Below are positions 16,301-25,500 of a stretch of 32,649 nt of DNA, piece by piece. Source of the DNA: Janthinobacterium sp. GW458P (lineage in GTDB: Bacteria; Pseudomonadota; Gammaproteobacteria; Burkholderiales; Burkholderiaceae_D); contig NZ_NEGZ01000014.1 of NCBI RefSeq assembly GCF_002127585.1, positions 1 through 32,649 on the forward strand, in the 5' to 3' direction. A program made the translations under genes and the position numbers. The notes beneath the pieces were generated by a model that had not been told where the DNA came from, did not search any database, and saw only the letters and a list, made by a program, of their open reading frames with translations. Position 1 is the first letter of the stretch, and every line of letters starts with the position of its first letter.

Positions 16301-17786
16301 CGTTGGCGCGCACGTCGAGGTTCAGGTCGGCCACGGGGAAGGCGCCGAAGTCGGCGGGATTGAGGCGGCTGGCGCTGGCCACGGCCTTGAACGGTTGCTC
16401 ATCCTTGAGGCTGATCTGGCCCGTCGCGTTGACGCTGCTTTTGCCTGCCTGCAAGGTGGCCTTGCGCAATTGCACGAGGGAATCGGCAAGCGTCGCTTCC
16501 ACGTCCAGGCGCAGCTTGGCTTCGCCCAGTGTTGCGCGCAGGGTTTGCGTCTTGCCGTCGCTGTCGAGCACGATATCGCCGGCGATCTTGGTGCTGTTGA
16601 TGCTGCTGTACATGTGCTGCAAGTCGATCTTGTCCGTGTGCAAGGCCAGCTGCGCCGTGCCGATGGGCGCGTCGGCGGCGTCGCGGTTGAGCTTGCCGCC
16701 GCCCGTGAACTTGCCCGCGTTGCCGAAATCGATGATGGCCGATTCCAAGGTCGTGGCCGTCAGGGTGCCGCCCAGGCGCGCCTCGAACTGGCGCAGCGGC
16801 AGCTTTTGCTGGTCGATGGGGCCCGGCGTGGCGTGGTTGAGGATGGCCAGCTTGCCCGATACGGTTTGCCTGGCCGGCCGGGTATCGATGGCGGCATCGA
16901 GTTCCAGGCTCAGGTCCGCCTGCGGCATGGTGGCGTCGAACTTGCCCGGATTGATGTTGCGGCCACGGATGCTGGCCGAGCGCAGGATGATGACGGGGTC
17001 GAACGGCGCCAGCGCCAGCCGGGCGTCGGCCGTGGCCGCGCCCGCGCTGCCCTTGGCCGTGACGTTGAGCAGGTTCAAGTCGCCGCCCAGTTGCAGGGCG
17101 AGGGCGGCCGGTTTTTCACCGGCGGCAGGGTTGATCTGCGTCAAGGCCGCCTTGCCTGACAGTTTGAACGGCTGCGTGGCGGCAATCGTCGCGCTGGCCG
17201 TGGCCTGGCCGAACGGCGTGACGGCCGAGGCGTCTTCCAGCTGCCATTGCGACTTGTCGCCCGACAGGGTGAAATGGATCTTTTCAAACACCGTGTTGCC
17301 GCCCGCGCTGACGAGGGTCACCTTGTCCAGGCGCGCGTCGGCAATGCCGATTTTAAAGGGCGCGGCCAGGCTGGCGGGCATGGTCGACGGTTCCTCGGAC
17401 GGCGCCGTGCTTGCCACGGACAGGCTGGCCACATGCAGTTCGCTGATGGCGATGCCTTCCGAGAAGAACTGGAACGGCGACCAGTTGATGTCGATGTTGT
17501 CGGCCGTGATGTGCTGCGTCTTGCTGCGGTAGCTGACGTGGCCCAGGTGCATGCGGTTGTACAGCGAGCCGGATACGCCCGACACCGCGATGTCGCCGCC
17601 GCTGGCGCTGGCCACTTTTTGCACCAGCATCTGCAAGGTCGATTCGCGCCCCAGGAACCAGAAGGCGGCGCCCAGCAGCACGGCCAGGCTGGCAACGGCG
17701 ATCAGCACGTAGCGCACCCAGCGGCGCGGTTTTTTCGCCGGCGGTGGCGGCGCGGCGTCGTGGGACTCGGTAGAAATATCGGACAT
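13362..17786 (-). CDS. tamB: Translocation and assembly module subunit TamB
   Basis: A 1474-residue inner-membrane-anchored AsmA-like protein. Residues 1-25 are cytosolic and basic (PPPPAKKPRRWVRY), one membrane helix covers about 26-45, and the rest is a very long periplasmic array of repeated beta strands. The C-terminal 350 residues have the DUF490/TamB features: DIDLEFDLGNNFHLRGMGLDA, then GSIKVVTGQYAAYGQKLSIERG and DSDKLAWLILGH. It ends in a YTWAFD tail. TamB spans the periplasm and works with TamA in outer-membrane protein insertion and lipid transport. The family length varies; E. coli TamB has 1259 residues. The start overlaps the stop of tamA by one base, so the two are coupled. Confidence 0.95.
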   Translation of the reverse strand: MSDISTESHDAAPPPPAKKPRRWVRYVLIAVASLAVLLGAAFWFLGRESTLQMLVQKVASASGGDIAVSGVSGSLYNRMHLGHVSYRSKTQHITADNIDINWSPFQFFSEGIAISELHVASLSVASTAPSEEPSTMPASLAAPFKIGIADARLDKVTLVSAGGNTVFEKIHFTLSGDKSQWQLEDASAVTPFGQATASATIAATQPFKLSGKAALTQINPAAGEKPAALALQLGGDLNLLNVTAKGSAGAATADARLALAPFDPVIILRSASIRGRNINPGKFDATMPQADLSLELDAAIDTRPARQTVSGKLAILNHATPGPIDQQKLPLRQFEARLGGTLTATTLESAIIDFGNAGKFTGGGKLNRDAADAPIGTAQLALHTDKIDLQHMYSSINSTKIAGDIVLDSDGKTQTLRATLGEAKLRLDVEATLADSLVQLRKATLQAGKSSVNATGQISLKDEQPFKAVASASRLNPADFGAFPVADLNLDVRANGHVAPQWLANADVTVRPSKLLDQPLSGKGKLTADAAHFSGIDVQLALGKNNMTAKGNFGGAGEKLNWNVDARQLSALQGDLLGTVLASGVLQGTLQQPRTSFVADAKGLGLASGKRPAADSAIHASGDVGLTGPKQQAALKMTGSLQKINPAAFGASLPNGNVNADFNGSGRLTSDWQVALNLALRESTLQNAPLAGYAKLSANAQRIDSVDTELRLGPNSLLAKGALGGATDKLTWKLDAPQLSTLGPRFAGVLHAAGSVSGKMDAPAAQLTLDGKDLTFFGDQQLKAVKGSASVGAGQGALDPMVSSLEITGYATPTFKLASARLGTTGTRGSHTVSLTARNDDFDATVQVKGSQSGAAWTGTIDSLQNKGRYALVLQAPVPVKVAGAAGSGVAGLGQPEQISVGNTVIKLPAGSFTMQSLVKNGPRWTSSGQAAGVALTYLAQVIPSLQANARSDLTLGAQWSLDMQVPTAKQKDPSLAGMLHVYREKGDVTVGVEQPLALGLRTFDARVDVANQQLRLAVKLDGARAGQSDINATVQMLGGRISNDSALSLTGTTNIDSLAWLAPLTGQPGLELGGALKVALSGSGTIGAPQLNGDINGSKLLVNWADQGLKLRNGVLQAKLAGDQLQLQRLSFDGGDGKVQADGWVRFANGEASLELKLLADRLQALSRPDRTLVLSGNSTLVRNDKRFSFEGKFKANRALIELAPQDTPTQSSDVVVLGKEAKGGKEAPSLPLNIDLEFDLGNNFHLRGMGLDADLAGNVRARVINRAAPRVTGSIKVVTGQYAAYGQKLSIERGLIAFTGAYDNPSLNILAVRKRPEGEALSETNVEAGVEVRGTAQAPTAKLVSTPSVSDSDKLAWLILGHGAETAAGDEMALLTTAAGALFGGSGGGLQGKLANSLGLDEVGLSQAQGLESTVVTVGKRLSSRAYLTFEQGTSTATSLVKLRYKLNRRITLQFQTGTNNALDVLYTWAFD

Positions 17787-19780
17787 CAGAAAGTGAATCC
17801 CAGAGAAAAGTGCAAACGGTAGGCGTGGACGGCGTGGCCATACGCCACGTCGACATTGATGGGGCCGACGGGGCTCTTGTAGCGCCCGCCCAGGCCGTAA
17901 CCGGATTTCGGCGTCATGGCCGTTTTGACCGTGTCGGCCGCGTTGCCGGCGTCATAGAAGGCGGCAATGGCCCACTTCGGCTTGAACCAGTACTGGTATT
18001 CGGCGCTGCCGGTGAGCATATAGCGCCCGCCGATGGTGGCGTCGCCTTCCTTCACGCCCAGTTCCTGGTAGCCGTAGCCGCGCACCGACTGGTCGCCGCC
18101 TGCGCGGAACAGGTAAACGGCCGGCACGCCGCGTTTTTCCTTCGAGCCCAGCGCGCCCATTTCGCCGCGCACGATCAGCTCGCCCTTTTCACCGAGCGGA
18201 CGGTAATACACGGCCTTGCCGGCCACGCGCACGAAGCGCTCGTCCGTCAGCACGGGCAGCAGGGCGCCGCCCACCTGGGCGTTGATGACGTAGCCCCTGG
18301 TGGGGAACAGCAGGCTGTCCAGGCTGCGCTTGGTGATGGCATAGGTCAGCGGCAAGCTCTTGCTGCGCGTCTGCTCCAGGCCGACGACGGTCTTGTCTTC
18401 GCTGAGGAACTCGAACGTCAGGCTGCGTTCGAGGTTGGTGCCGCCCCAGTTGCGCTTGGCCGAGATGGTGGTGACGGCCGTGATTTCATTGGAAATGTCG
18501 CTGCGCTCGAACGAGGCGCCCGCGCTGTCGTTGTAGCCGCGCTCGGTGGTGGGAAAGTAAAAATTGGCGTGCGCCGCCTGTTTTTTCGTTTCCATGGTGA
18601 TCGCGCTCTTGAAGCGCGTGCCCCACACGTTCAGGTTGTCATAGTTGAGCTGGGCGCGATTGCCCGTGTTCGTACTGAAACCGAGACCGGCGCTGACGTT
18701 CTGTTGCTTGTTTTCCGTCACGCGCACGACCAGCGGCAGCAGCGGCGCGGGGCCGCGGCTGGCGGCCCTGGCTTCTGGCGCGGCACCTGCGGCCTCGGCT
18801 TGCTGGCTTTCCTGGCCCGCCTCGATCTGCTCGCCCAGGATGCTGCTCATGTCGGCACTCACTTCCACGCTGGCAAAGTAGCCCGTGTCCTGCAGGCGCG
18901 CCTGGAACGATTGCAGCGCCGACTCGCTGTAGTAGTCGCCCGGGCGTATCTTGTCGAGGTTGCGGATGATGCTGGCATCGTAGCGCTTCAAGCCTTCGAT
19001 GCGCAGCTCGCCGAAGCGCAGCTCGGGGCCGCTGTCGAGCACCACCAGCAAGGAGACCTTGTGCGTTTCCGGGTCGACCACGGCTTGCGTATCGACCAGC
19101 TGGGCGCGCGGATAACGCGTCTGCACCACTTCGCGCAGCAGCGCGCGCTTGGCGGACTCCCATTCCGCCTGGCGGAACACGCTGCCCGATTTCAGCGGCC
19201 AGCTGCGTTTCAAGGCTTCCGTATCGAAAGGCTCGGAGGCGGCCAGCGGCGGCGTGGGGTCGAAGCCGCGCAATTCCAGCTCGACCTTGTCGACGGTCAC
19301 GGGCTGGCCCGGCTCGACGTCGACGATGACGACGGGTTTGGCGCCCGTCGTATCGACGCGCACCGTGACGACGGGCGTGTAATAGCCGGCCGTGGCGATG
19401 AGGTTTTTGGCTTGCTCGGGCGTATCGCGCACGAGGCGCTGCAATTGCTCGCGGTCCATGCGCGGGTTGCCGCGGAAGCGTTCCAGGTCCAGGTTCTTTT
19501 CCAGCAACTCATCGAGGTCGCCGGGCGCGTTCACCTTGACTTCATACTGCAGCGTGGCGGTCGCCGCCTCCGTGGCGGCGCTGCTCTCTGCGGCGGCGTC
19601 TTGCGCGCTCTCTTGCGTGCCTTCCTGCGCGGCCGCATGGGCGGCGGGAAACAGCAGGATGGCGCTGCCGGCGGCGGCCAGTGTCAGTTGACCCATTACT
19701 TTTGTCACCACTTGTGCCAAAATTCGTGGTCGTATCGCCTTGCCGGCAGCTGTGTGCCGTATGGGTCGTGCAGAAAACAT
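17786..19780 (-). CDS. tamA: Outer-membrane assembly protein TamA (Omp85 family)
   Basis: A 664-residue outer-membrane protein. I choose ATG 19780 because a GGAG Shine-Dalgarno lies 7 bases upstream; the frame continues open to 19975 without support. The N-terminus carries a hydrophobic signal (GQLTLAAAGSAILLFPAAHA, residues about 28-47) preceded by an unusually long basic stretch, so a later start at ATG 19699 is possible. POTRA domains occupy about residues 85-330, and the C-terminal 16-strand barrel has the Omp85 motif VRGYGY (R567-G568-Y569) and ends in FSLGFTF with a terminal Phe, as barrel proteins do. An Ala/Glu/Gln-rich linker follows the signal. With tamB it forms the TAM complex. 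Confidence 0.93.
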   Translation of the reverse strand: MFSARPIRHTAAGKAIRPRILAQVVTKVMGQLTLAAAGSAILLFPAAHAAAQEGTQESAQDAAAESSAATEAATATLQYEVKVNAPGDLDELLEKNLDLERFRGNPRMDREQLQRLVRDTPEQAKNLIATAGYYTPVVTVRVDTTGAKPVVIVDVEPGQPVTVDKVELELRGFDPTPPLAASEPFDTEALKRSWPLKSGSVFRQAEWESAKRALLREVVQTRYPRAQLVDTQAVVDPETHKVSLLVVLDSGPELRFGELRIEGLKRYDASIIRNLDKIRPGDYYSESALQSFQARLQDTGYFASVEVSADMSSILGEQIEAGQESQQAEAAGAAPEARAASRGPAPLLPLVVRVTENKQQNVSAGLGFSTNTGNRAQLNYDNLNVWGTRFKSAITMETKKQAAHANFYFPTTERGYNDSAGASFERSDISNEITAVTTISAKRNWGGTNLERSLTFEFLSEDKTVVGLEQTRSKSLPLTYAITKRSLDSLLFPTRGYVINAQVGGALLPVLTDERFVRVAGKAVYYRPLGEKGELIVRGEMGALGSKEKRGVPAVYLFRAGGDQSVRGYGYQELGVKEGDATIGGRYMLTGSAEYQYWFKPKWAIAAFYDAGNAADTVKTAMTPKSGYGLGGRYKSPVGPINVDVAYGHAVHAYRLHFSLGFTF

Positions 19781-19919
19781 GGTGCTCCAGATGAGTAAAT
19801 GCTGACTGCATGTTACCGGAATAGGTAAACTGATGGCGGACGAATAAGTATTTTTTGCGCCGGGAATCACGTTTCCCCGCGCACGATTGCAACAGAATAA
19901 AATTGAAAAGAAAGAAATT

Positions 19920-20633
19920 ATGCTAGCAACTGACTCCGCACTGGTGCTCTTTAGCGGTGGGCAAGATTCCACCACCTGCCTGGCCTGGGCCTTGAAGCAC
20001 TATAACCGCGTGGAAACTATCGGCTTTGACTATGGACAGCGCCATGCGATCGAGCTGACCGTGCGTCCCGGCGTGCTCGAGCAGATGCGCCGGCACTCGC
20101 CCGAATGGGACAGCCGCCTGGGTCCCGACCACATGATCGACCTGTCGCTGATTTCCGCCATTTCCGATACGGCCATGACGCAGAACGTCGAGATCGTCAT
20201 GCAGGAAAACGGCTTGCCGAACACGTTCGTGCCTGGACGCAACTTGCTGTTCATGACGGTGGCCGCCACCGTGGCCTACCGCCGCGGCTTGACGGTGCTG
20301 GTGGGCGGCATGTGCGAGACGGATTTTTCCGGCTACCCGGATTGCCGCGACGACACGATGAAAGCGCTGCAAGTGGCCCTGAACCTGGGCATGAACACGC
20401 GCCTGAAGCTGGAAACGCCGCTGATGTGGCTGGACAAGGCGCAAAGCTGGGACCTGGCGGAAGACCTGGGCGGCCAGCCGCTGGTCGACCTGATCCGCAG
20501 CGGCACGCACACCTGCTACCTGGGCGAACGGGGCCAATTGCACGACTGGGGCTATGGCTGCGGCACTTGCCCCGCCTGCGCCTTGCGCGCCAACGGCTAC
20601 CAGCAGTACGCGGCGAGGAAGGCCGCCAAGTAA
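19920..20633 (+). CDS. queC: 7-cyano-7-deazaguanine synthase QueC
   Basis: A 237-residue cytoplasmic enzyme that converts 7-carboxy-7-deazaguanine to preQ0 using ATP and ammonia, on the way to queuosine in tRNA. The ATP PP-loop SGGQDSTT lies at residues 12-19, and the zinc site is C199, C214, C217 and C220 ([10 protein letters not shown]). The [15 protein letters not shown] segment is a QueC hallmark. The frame is open to a TTG at 19887, but ATG 19920 fits the family N-terminus; its Shine-Dalgarno (GAAAGAAA) is weak. No other queuosine genes are nearby, so it stands alone here, divergent from tamA. I see no preQ1 riboswitch in the 139-base leader region. Confidence 0.96.
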   Translation: MLATDSALVLFSGGQDSTTCLAWALKHYNRVETIGFDYGQRHAIELTVRPGVLEQMRRHSPEWDSRLGPDHMIDLSLISAISDTAMTQNVEIVMQENGLPNTFVPGRNLLFMTVAATVAYRRGLTVLVGGMCETDFSGYPDCRDDTMKALQVALNLGMNTRLKLETPLMWLDKAQSWDLAEDLGGQPLVDLIRSGTHTCYLGERGQLHDWGYGCGTCPACALRANGYQQYAARKAAK

Positions 20634-20682
20634 GGAATTTTGCGCCGTTTCTTCAAGCGGCGCGGCAGGGGAACCAGCCATG

Positions 20683-20700
20683 CTGTGGTTTTTGCCACAG
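20683..20700 (+). other. Hairpin next to the hydroxylase ribosome-binding site
   Basis: A perfect 6-bp stem CTGTGG (20683-20688) / CCACAG (20695-20700) with a TTTTTG loop ends exactly in the AGGAG that would serve ATG 20713. It could partly hide this ribosome-binding site. It may also be chance, and if the upstream ATG at 20680 is used it lies inside the gene. Confidence 0.35.
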
Positions 20701-20712
20701 GAGCATCTTGCC

Positions 20713-21606
20713 ATGACATCCGTCTTTGCCGCGCTGTACGGCCCCGTGTTCTGGGCCGGCTTCATCGGCGCCGCCAGCTGGTTAATTGCTGTTAGACAAC
20801 ATTCCCTCTGGGTCTTGCCGCCCTTGCTGCTGCTGGCCCTGCTCACCTCGTTTCTTGCGGAACGTTATCTTCCCTACGATGGCGCGTGGAACCACGCCCA
20901 AGGCGACGGCTGGCGCGATGCCGTCCACGCGCTCGTCAACGAGGCGCTGTACCTGTTGGGCCTGGCGGCCTTTCCCCTGCTGGCGGGGCACCTGGCGCTG
21001 GGGCCGTTCTGGCCCGGCGCCTGGCCGTTCTGGGCGCAGCTGCTGCTGGCCATCGTCATCGCCGATTGCGGCATCACGCTCGTGCATTACCTGAGCCACC
21101 GCTATTATTTTCTGTGGAAACTGCATGCCGTGCACCACAGCGTGCAGCGTCTGTACGGTTTCAATGGCTGGATGAAACACCCGCTGCATCTGCTGCTGGA
21201 AGCGGCGGGCGGCATGCTGCCCTTGCTGCTGCTAGGCATCCCGGAGCGTGTCATGGCCGTGCTGGCGTTTGCCGTGGCCATCGAGCTGTTGCTGCAGCAT
21301 GCGAATGTCGACATGCGCATGGGATGGCTGCGCCATGTGTTCGCCTGGGCGCCGCTGCACCGTTTCCACCACATGAAGTACGGCACGGCCGGCGACGTGA
21401 ATTTCGGCCTGTTTTTTACCTGCTGGGACCGGATGCTGGGCACGCGTTTCGATGCACCGGGCTACCGCATGCGGGGCGAGGACCTGGGCATCGGCAGCCG
21501 TCCCGACTATCCCGTGGCCTACCTGCCGCAATTGCTCGAACCGTTCCGCGCGGAAGAGGGCGTGCGCGCGCCCGAGCTGCCGGCCGGCTTGCGCAAGGGG
21601 GCTTGA
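20713..21606 (+). CDS. Sterol desaturase / fatty acid hydroxylase superfamily protein
   Basis: A 297-residue integral membrane di-iron enzyme. Three histidine boxes are visible: HYLSH (H125, H129), HAVHH (H138, H141, H142) and HRFHH (H216, H219, H220), as in FA_hydroxylase (PF04116) proteins. About five hydrophobic segments surround them. ATG 20713 has AGGAG 9 bases upstream; an alternative ATG 20680 with AGGGGA 7 bases upstream would add 11 residues. Bacterial members hydroxylate or desaturate lipids such as ornithine lipids, carotenoids or hopanoids, but the substrate cannot be read from sequence here. It follows queC by 79 bases and is convergent with an AraC-type gene. Confidence 0.88.
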   Translation: MTSVFAALYGPVFWAGFIGAASWLIAVRQHSLWVLPPLLLLALLTSFLAERYLPYDGAWNHAQGDGWRDAVHALVNEALYLLGLAAFPLLAGHLALGPFWPGAWPFWAQLLLAIVIADCGITLVHYLSHRYYFLWKLHAVHHSVQRLYGFNGWMKHPLHLLLEAAGGMLPLLLLGIPERVMAVLAFAVAIELLLQHANVDMRMGWLRHVFAWAPLHRFHHMKYGTAGDVNFGLFFTCWDRMLGTRFDAPGYRMRGEDLGIGSRPDYPVAYLPQLLEPFRAEEGVRAPELPAGLRKGA

Positions 21607-21614
21607 GCGACAGG

Positions 21615-22298
21615 TCAATCGAGCAGCGTGACCTTGAGCTGGCGCAAGCTGCGGTCGGCGCGCACGCCGAACAGGCTGCGCATGGTGCGCGAAAAATGCG
21701 CGGCGTCGGCAAAGCCGGCGCCGTGGGCCGCCTCCGTCAGGCTACTGCCGAGCAAGATGAAACGGATGGCCAGGCGCAAGCGGCGCCACAGCACCAGCCG
21801 CCGCACGGGCAAGCCCAGCTGGGCGCTGAACAGGCGTTCCAGCTGGCTCAGCGACAAGTGTGCCGCTTCGGCCACGGCGGCCGCGCTGACTTTGCCCGAC
21901 AGCAGCGCATCGACCCGGTCCAGCGCCCGCTGCACGCGCGCGTCGGCCAGGGCCAGGCGCGGCTGCGCCTGCAATGCGGCGGCGATGCCGTCCGGCGTGG
22001 GCGCGTCTGCGCCGCCGGCCGCCGCCAGCAGGGCCGCGCCGCCCAGGCGCTGCGGTTCCGCATAGATGGTCAGCATGGGCGACGGCGCGGCCACGATGGC
22101 GTGCGGGCGCAGGCTGTCGACCAGCAAGTGCCGCGCCGTGTGGACGACGCCGTCGCGCTGCGCCGTGAAGGGCGCACCCGTGCTCAGCATCAGCTGGTGC
22201 GCGTAATGGGCGTGGCTGTCCGTGGCGCCCGCTGCGCCATGCAGGATGGCAAAATCCGGCGCCAGCCACAAGCTTCCCTGCCAGCTGGCTTGTTGCAA
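21615..22298 (-). CDS. AraC family transcriptional regulator (TTG start)
   Basis: A 227-residue regulator. The first 90 residues form a cupin-like sensing domain (DSHAHYAHQLMLSTGAPF with a His pair), and residues about 130-225 hold the two helix-turn-helix units: AAAVAEAAHLSLSQLERLFSAQLG, then LTEAAHGAGFADAAHFSRTMRSLFG, the classic AraC signature. The frame opens at a TTG with a strong AGGGAG six bases upstream and no ATG in a suitable place, so a TTG start is likely. It is convergent with the hydroxylase gene and divergent from the diguanylate cyclase gene. Its targets and inducer are unknown. Confidence 0.9.
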   Translation of the reverse strand: MQQASWQGSLWLAPDFAILHGAAGATDSHAHYAHQLMLSTGAPFTAQRDGVVHTARHLLVDSLRPHAIVAAPSPMLTIYAEPQRLGGAALLAAAGGADAPTPDGIAAALQAQPRLALADARVQRALDRVDALLSGKVSAAAVAEAAHLSLSQLERLFSAQLGLPVRRLVLWRRLRLAIRFILLGSSLTEAAHGAGFADAAHFSRTMRSLFGVRADRSLRQLKVTLLD

Positions 22299-22330
22299 AC
22301 GAAACTCCCTGTTGATGGATCGGCGGGGCG

Positions 22331-22339
22331 ATCATAACA
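22331..22339 (-). promoter_or_regulatory. Extended -10 promoter of the AraC-type gene
   Basis: Read on the minus strand, TGTTATGAT fits TGn-TATGAT (hexamer 22336-22331). The start point would be near 22324, giving a leader of about 26 bases to the TTG start. No convincing -35 is seen. Confidence 0.4.
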
Positions 22340-22434
22340 GCAGGCGAGCGATGGTTCCCATGGCATCGAATTTTCTGCGGGCATACATAATTTCTCGCAT
22401 GAAATGTGTGGTCTTTTTAACACAAAATACAGCA

Positions 22435-22463
22435 TTGCCAGCCCGCCCGCTGTAACGTACTAT
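22435..22463 (+). promoter_or_regulatory. Sigma-70 promoter of the diguanylate cyclase gene
   Basis: TTGCCA (22435-22440, five of six matches to consensus) and TACTAT (22458-22463, four of six) with a 17-base spacer. The start point is expected near 22470, leaving a leader of about 70 bases. Confidence 0.55.
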
Positions 22464-22473
22464 CATTCTCATC

Positions 22474-22490
22474 GACTACCGATGGTAGTC
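22474..22490. promoter_or_regulatory. Inverted repeat at the predicted transcript start (operator or leader hairpin)
   Basis: GACTACC (22474-22480) and GGTAGTC (22484-22490) form a perfect 7-bp inverted repeat around GAT. It lies at about +4 to +20 of the promoter just upstream, where a repressor site or a 5' stabilising hairpin would sit. Confidence 0.5.
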
Positions 22491-22540
22491 GTGCAGCCCG
22501 CTGCCAGCCTGCGGCCCCGAGGTGGTTTGATGAGCCCGTC

Positions 22541-25500
22541 ATGCATACACGCGTGTTCCCGTCGTGGTTTTCCAGGCCAGTGTCGCAGTGGATAGGGCCG
22601 CGCCTGTTTGCCGCGCTGGTGCTGGCCCTGTGCCTGGGACTGACCTACGGCGCCTGGCACAATGCCGACGACGCCAGCGAGCAGCAGGTACAGGCCGATT
22701 TCGATTTCCGCGTGCGCGAACTGGTGGGCAGCATCGTGGGCCGCATGCAGACCTATATCCAGGTGCTGCATGGGGTACAGGGCCTGTATGCGAGCTCGCA
22801 GGAAGTCACGCGCAGCGAATTTCATGCCTACCTGGCGGTGCAGCAGGTGGACCGGCATTTTCCCGGCATCCACGGCATCGGCTACCTGCCGCTGCTGGCG
22901 GGCGGCAAGCTGGCGCGGCACGAGGCCCAGGTGCGCGCGCAAGGCTATCCCGGCTATGCCGTGCGCCCGCCCGGCCAGCGGCCATGGCATGCGCCCATCA
23001 CCTATCTGGAACCTTTGAGCGACAGCAACCTGCTGGCGTTTGGTTACGACATCCTGTCCGAACCCGTGCGCCGCGCCGCGCTGGAGCAGGCGCGCGACAC
23101 GGGGCAGGCCGCCATGACGGGCAAGATCCGCCTGGTGCAGGATGGCGGCAATGCTGAAGTGTATGGCTTTCTGATCGTGCTGCCCGTGTATGAGAATGGC
23201 TTGCCGCAGGGCACTGTAGAGCAGCGGCGCGCCGCCCTGCGCGCCTGGGTGTTTGCCCCATTTCGCATGGGCGACCTGATGGCGGGCGTGGGCGGCGAGG
23301 GTTCGCGCCAGCTGGACCTGGAAATCTATGACGGCGCGCAGCTGGCCGAGGCGGCCCTGATGTATGACAGCCTGCCGGGCGCGCAGTCGGCCGGCGCTTC
23401 TTCCACCCTGGCGGCGCAGCAGGCGATCACCATCGCCGGCCATGCCTGGAGCCTGCGCGTGCGCGCCATGCCCGGCTTCGACGGCGAGATGCTGGCGCGG
23501 CCCCGCGTGGTGGCCTGGACCGGCGTGCTGGCCAGCCTGGTGCTGGCGCTGGCGGCCTGGCTGCTGGCGGCGGGACGGGCCCGCGCGCAGGCGGCATTGG
23601 CGCGCGCCAGCGAGCTGGCCGGGCAGCTCGAGCAGGGCCAGGCCAGCGTGCTGGCGATGGCCGAGGCAGCGCAGCGCAGCCAGGCCATGCTGCGCAATAT
23701 CCTCGATTCCACCATCGACGGCATCCTGGTCGATAACGTCAACGGCCGCATCTTCACCTCGAACCGGCGCTTCCGCGACCTGTGGCAGGTGCCCGACGCG
23801 CTCGACTGGCAAGCGGACGGCGATGCGCTCGTGCACCACGTCGGAAGCCAGCTGGAGCAGGCGGCGCCGTTCCTGGCGGCGCGCGCGCATGCGCCGCAAG
23901 GCCATCGCGAGCGGCGCGACGTGCTGCATTTGCGCGATGGCCGGGTGATCGAGCAGTACGTGCGCAGCATGCAGTTGGGCAATGAGCAGGCACGGCTGTG
24001 GACCTTCCGCGACATCAGCGAGCGCAGCCAGATGGAGCGGCGCGAACACACGCGGCGCCAGGTACTGGAAATGCTGGCCACGGGCGCGCCGCTGGAACGG
24101 GTGCTGGAAAGCGTGGTGCTCAGCGTGCAGGCCGACCATCCGGCCATGCTGTGCAGCATCCTGCTGCTCGACGAGAGCCGCCACCGGCTGGTGCTGGGGG
24201 CGGCGCCGGGCTTGCCCGCATTCTTCAACCTGTCCAGCCACGGCCATGACCTCGATACCCTGCAGGGCGTGCATGGCATCGCGGCGCAAGCCGTGCGCGG
24301 CGGCCAGCGCGTGATCGTGGCCGACCTGCACGGCGATGCGGATGCGCAGCAGACGATGGAGCTGGCTTGGCGGGCCCAGCTGCAATCGTGCTGGGCCGAG
24401 CCCGTGCGCGGCGGTTCGGGCAAGCTGCTGGGCGTGCTGATGGCGTATCACCGCCAGCCCGCGCTGCCCAGCGCCGCGCACCTGGCGCGCCTGGGCGAGG
24501 CGGCGCACCTGGCCGGCATGGCCATCGAGCAGGCGCAGGTGGCGCTGGCCCTGCGCGCCGGCGAAGCGCGTTTCCGCAGCCTGTACGACCATGCGCCCGT
24601 TGCCCTGTGGGAACAGGACTGGTCGGCCGTGCGCGCCGCGCTCGATGCCCTGGAGCAAGCGGAGACGGGCGACCTGGGCGCGCATTTCCAGGCCCATCCG
24701 GAAGAGCTGAAACGGCTGGCGGGACTGGTGCGCATCATCGACGCGAATGGCGCGGCGCTGGCGCAGGTGCGCGCCAACGAGGAAGACCAGCGCCGCGGCG
24801 CCCTGGGCCTGGCGCAGAATTTCGACGACAGCGCCTTGCCCCGTTTTGGCGACGCCCTGCTGGCGCTGGCCGGCGGCGCCCACCTGTACGAATGCGAGAG
24901 CAGCTTCGTGCGCCTGGACGGCGCGGCGCGGCAAAATGAGCTGAGCCTGCTGGTCATGCCCGGCCATGCGGACAGCCTGGACTTCATCATGGTGTCCTCG
25001 CTCGACATCACCGAACGCAAGCGCATGAATGCGGAACTGCTGCAGCTGGCGACGACGGATTTCCTGACCGGCCTGCCGAACCGGCGCCAGTTCATGGCGG
25101 CGCTGGAAAACGAGCATGCGCGGCTGCAGCGCGAGCTGGCCAGCTGCGCCAGCGTGCTGATGCTAGATATTGATCATTTCAAGCGCGTCAACGATGAGCA
25201 TGGCCACGCCGTGGGCGATGCCGTGCTGCGTCACCTGGGTGCGCTGATGTGCCAGGCGCTGCGCAAGGTCGACGTGCCGGGCCGCGTGGGCGGCGAGGAA
25301 TTTGCCATCTTGTTGCCGGGCACCGATCTGGCGGCGGCGGCCGTGTTTGCCGAACGGCTGCGCCGGCGCGTGGCGGAAAGTTCGCTGACCATCGACGGCG
25401 GCATAGTGATCACCATTACGGTGAGCATCGGCATGGCCGCCATGGCCGGCACCGATGCCGATTGCGACGCCGTGCTGGCGCGCGCCGACGAGGCGCTGTA

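Noticed and set aside
13284..17159. A 1291-codon open frame on the + strand across tamB
   Set aside because: It lies antisense to tamB, reads as Arg/Gln/Ala/His-rich low-quality protein and has no domain. Long antisense frames are expected in GC-rich genes.
19781..19919. A preQ1 riboswitch ahead of queC
   Set aside because: I saw no aptamer-like stem and loop with the expected A-rich tail, only an A-rich leader.
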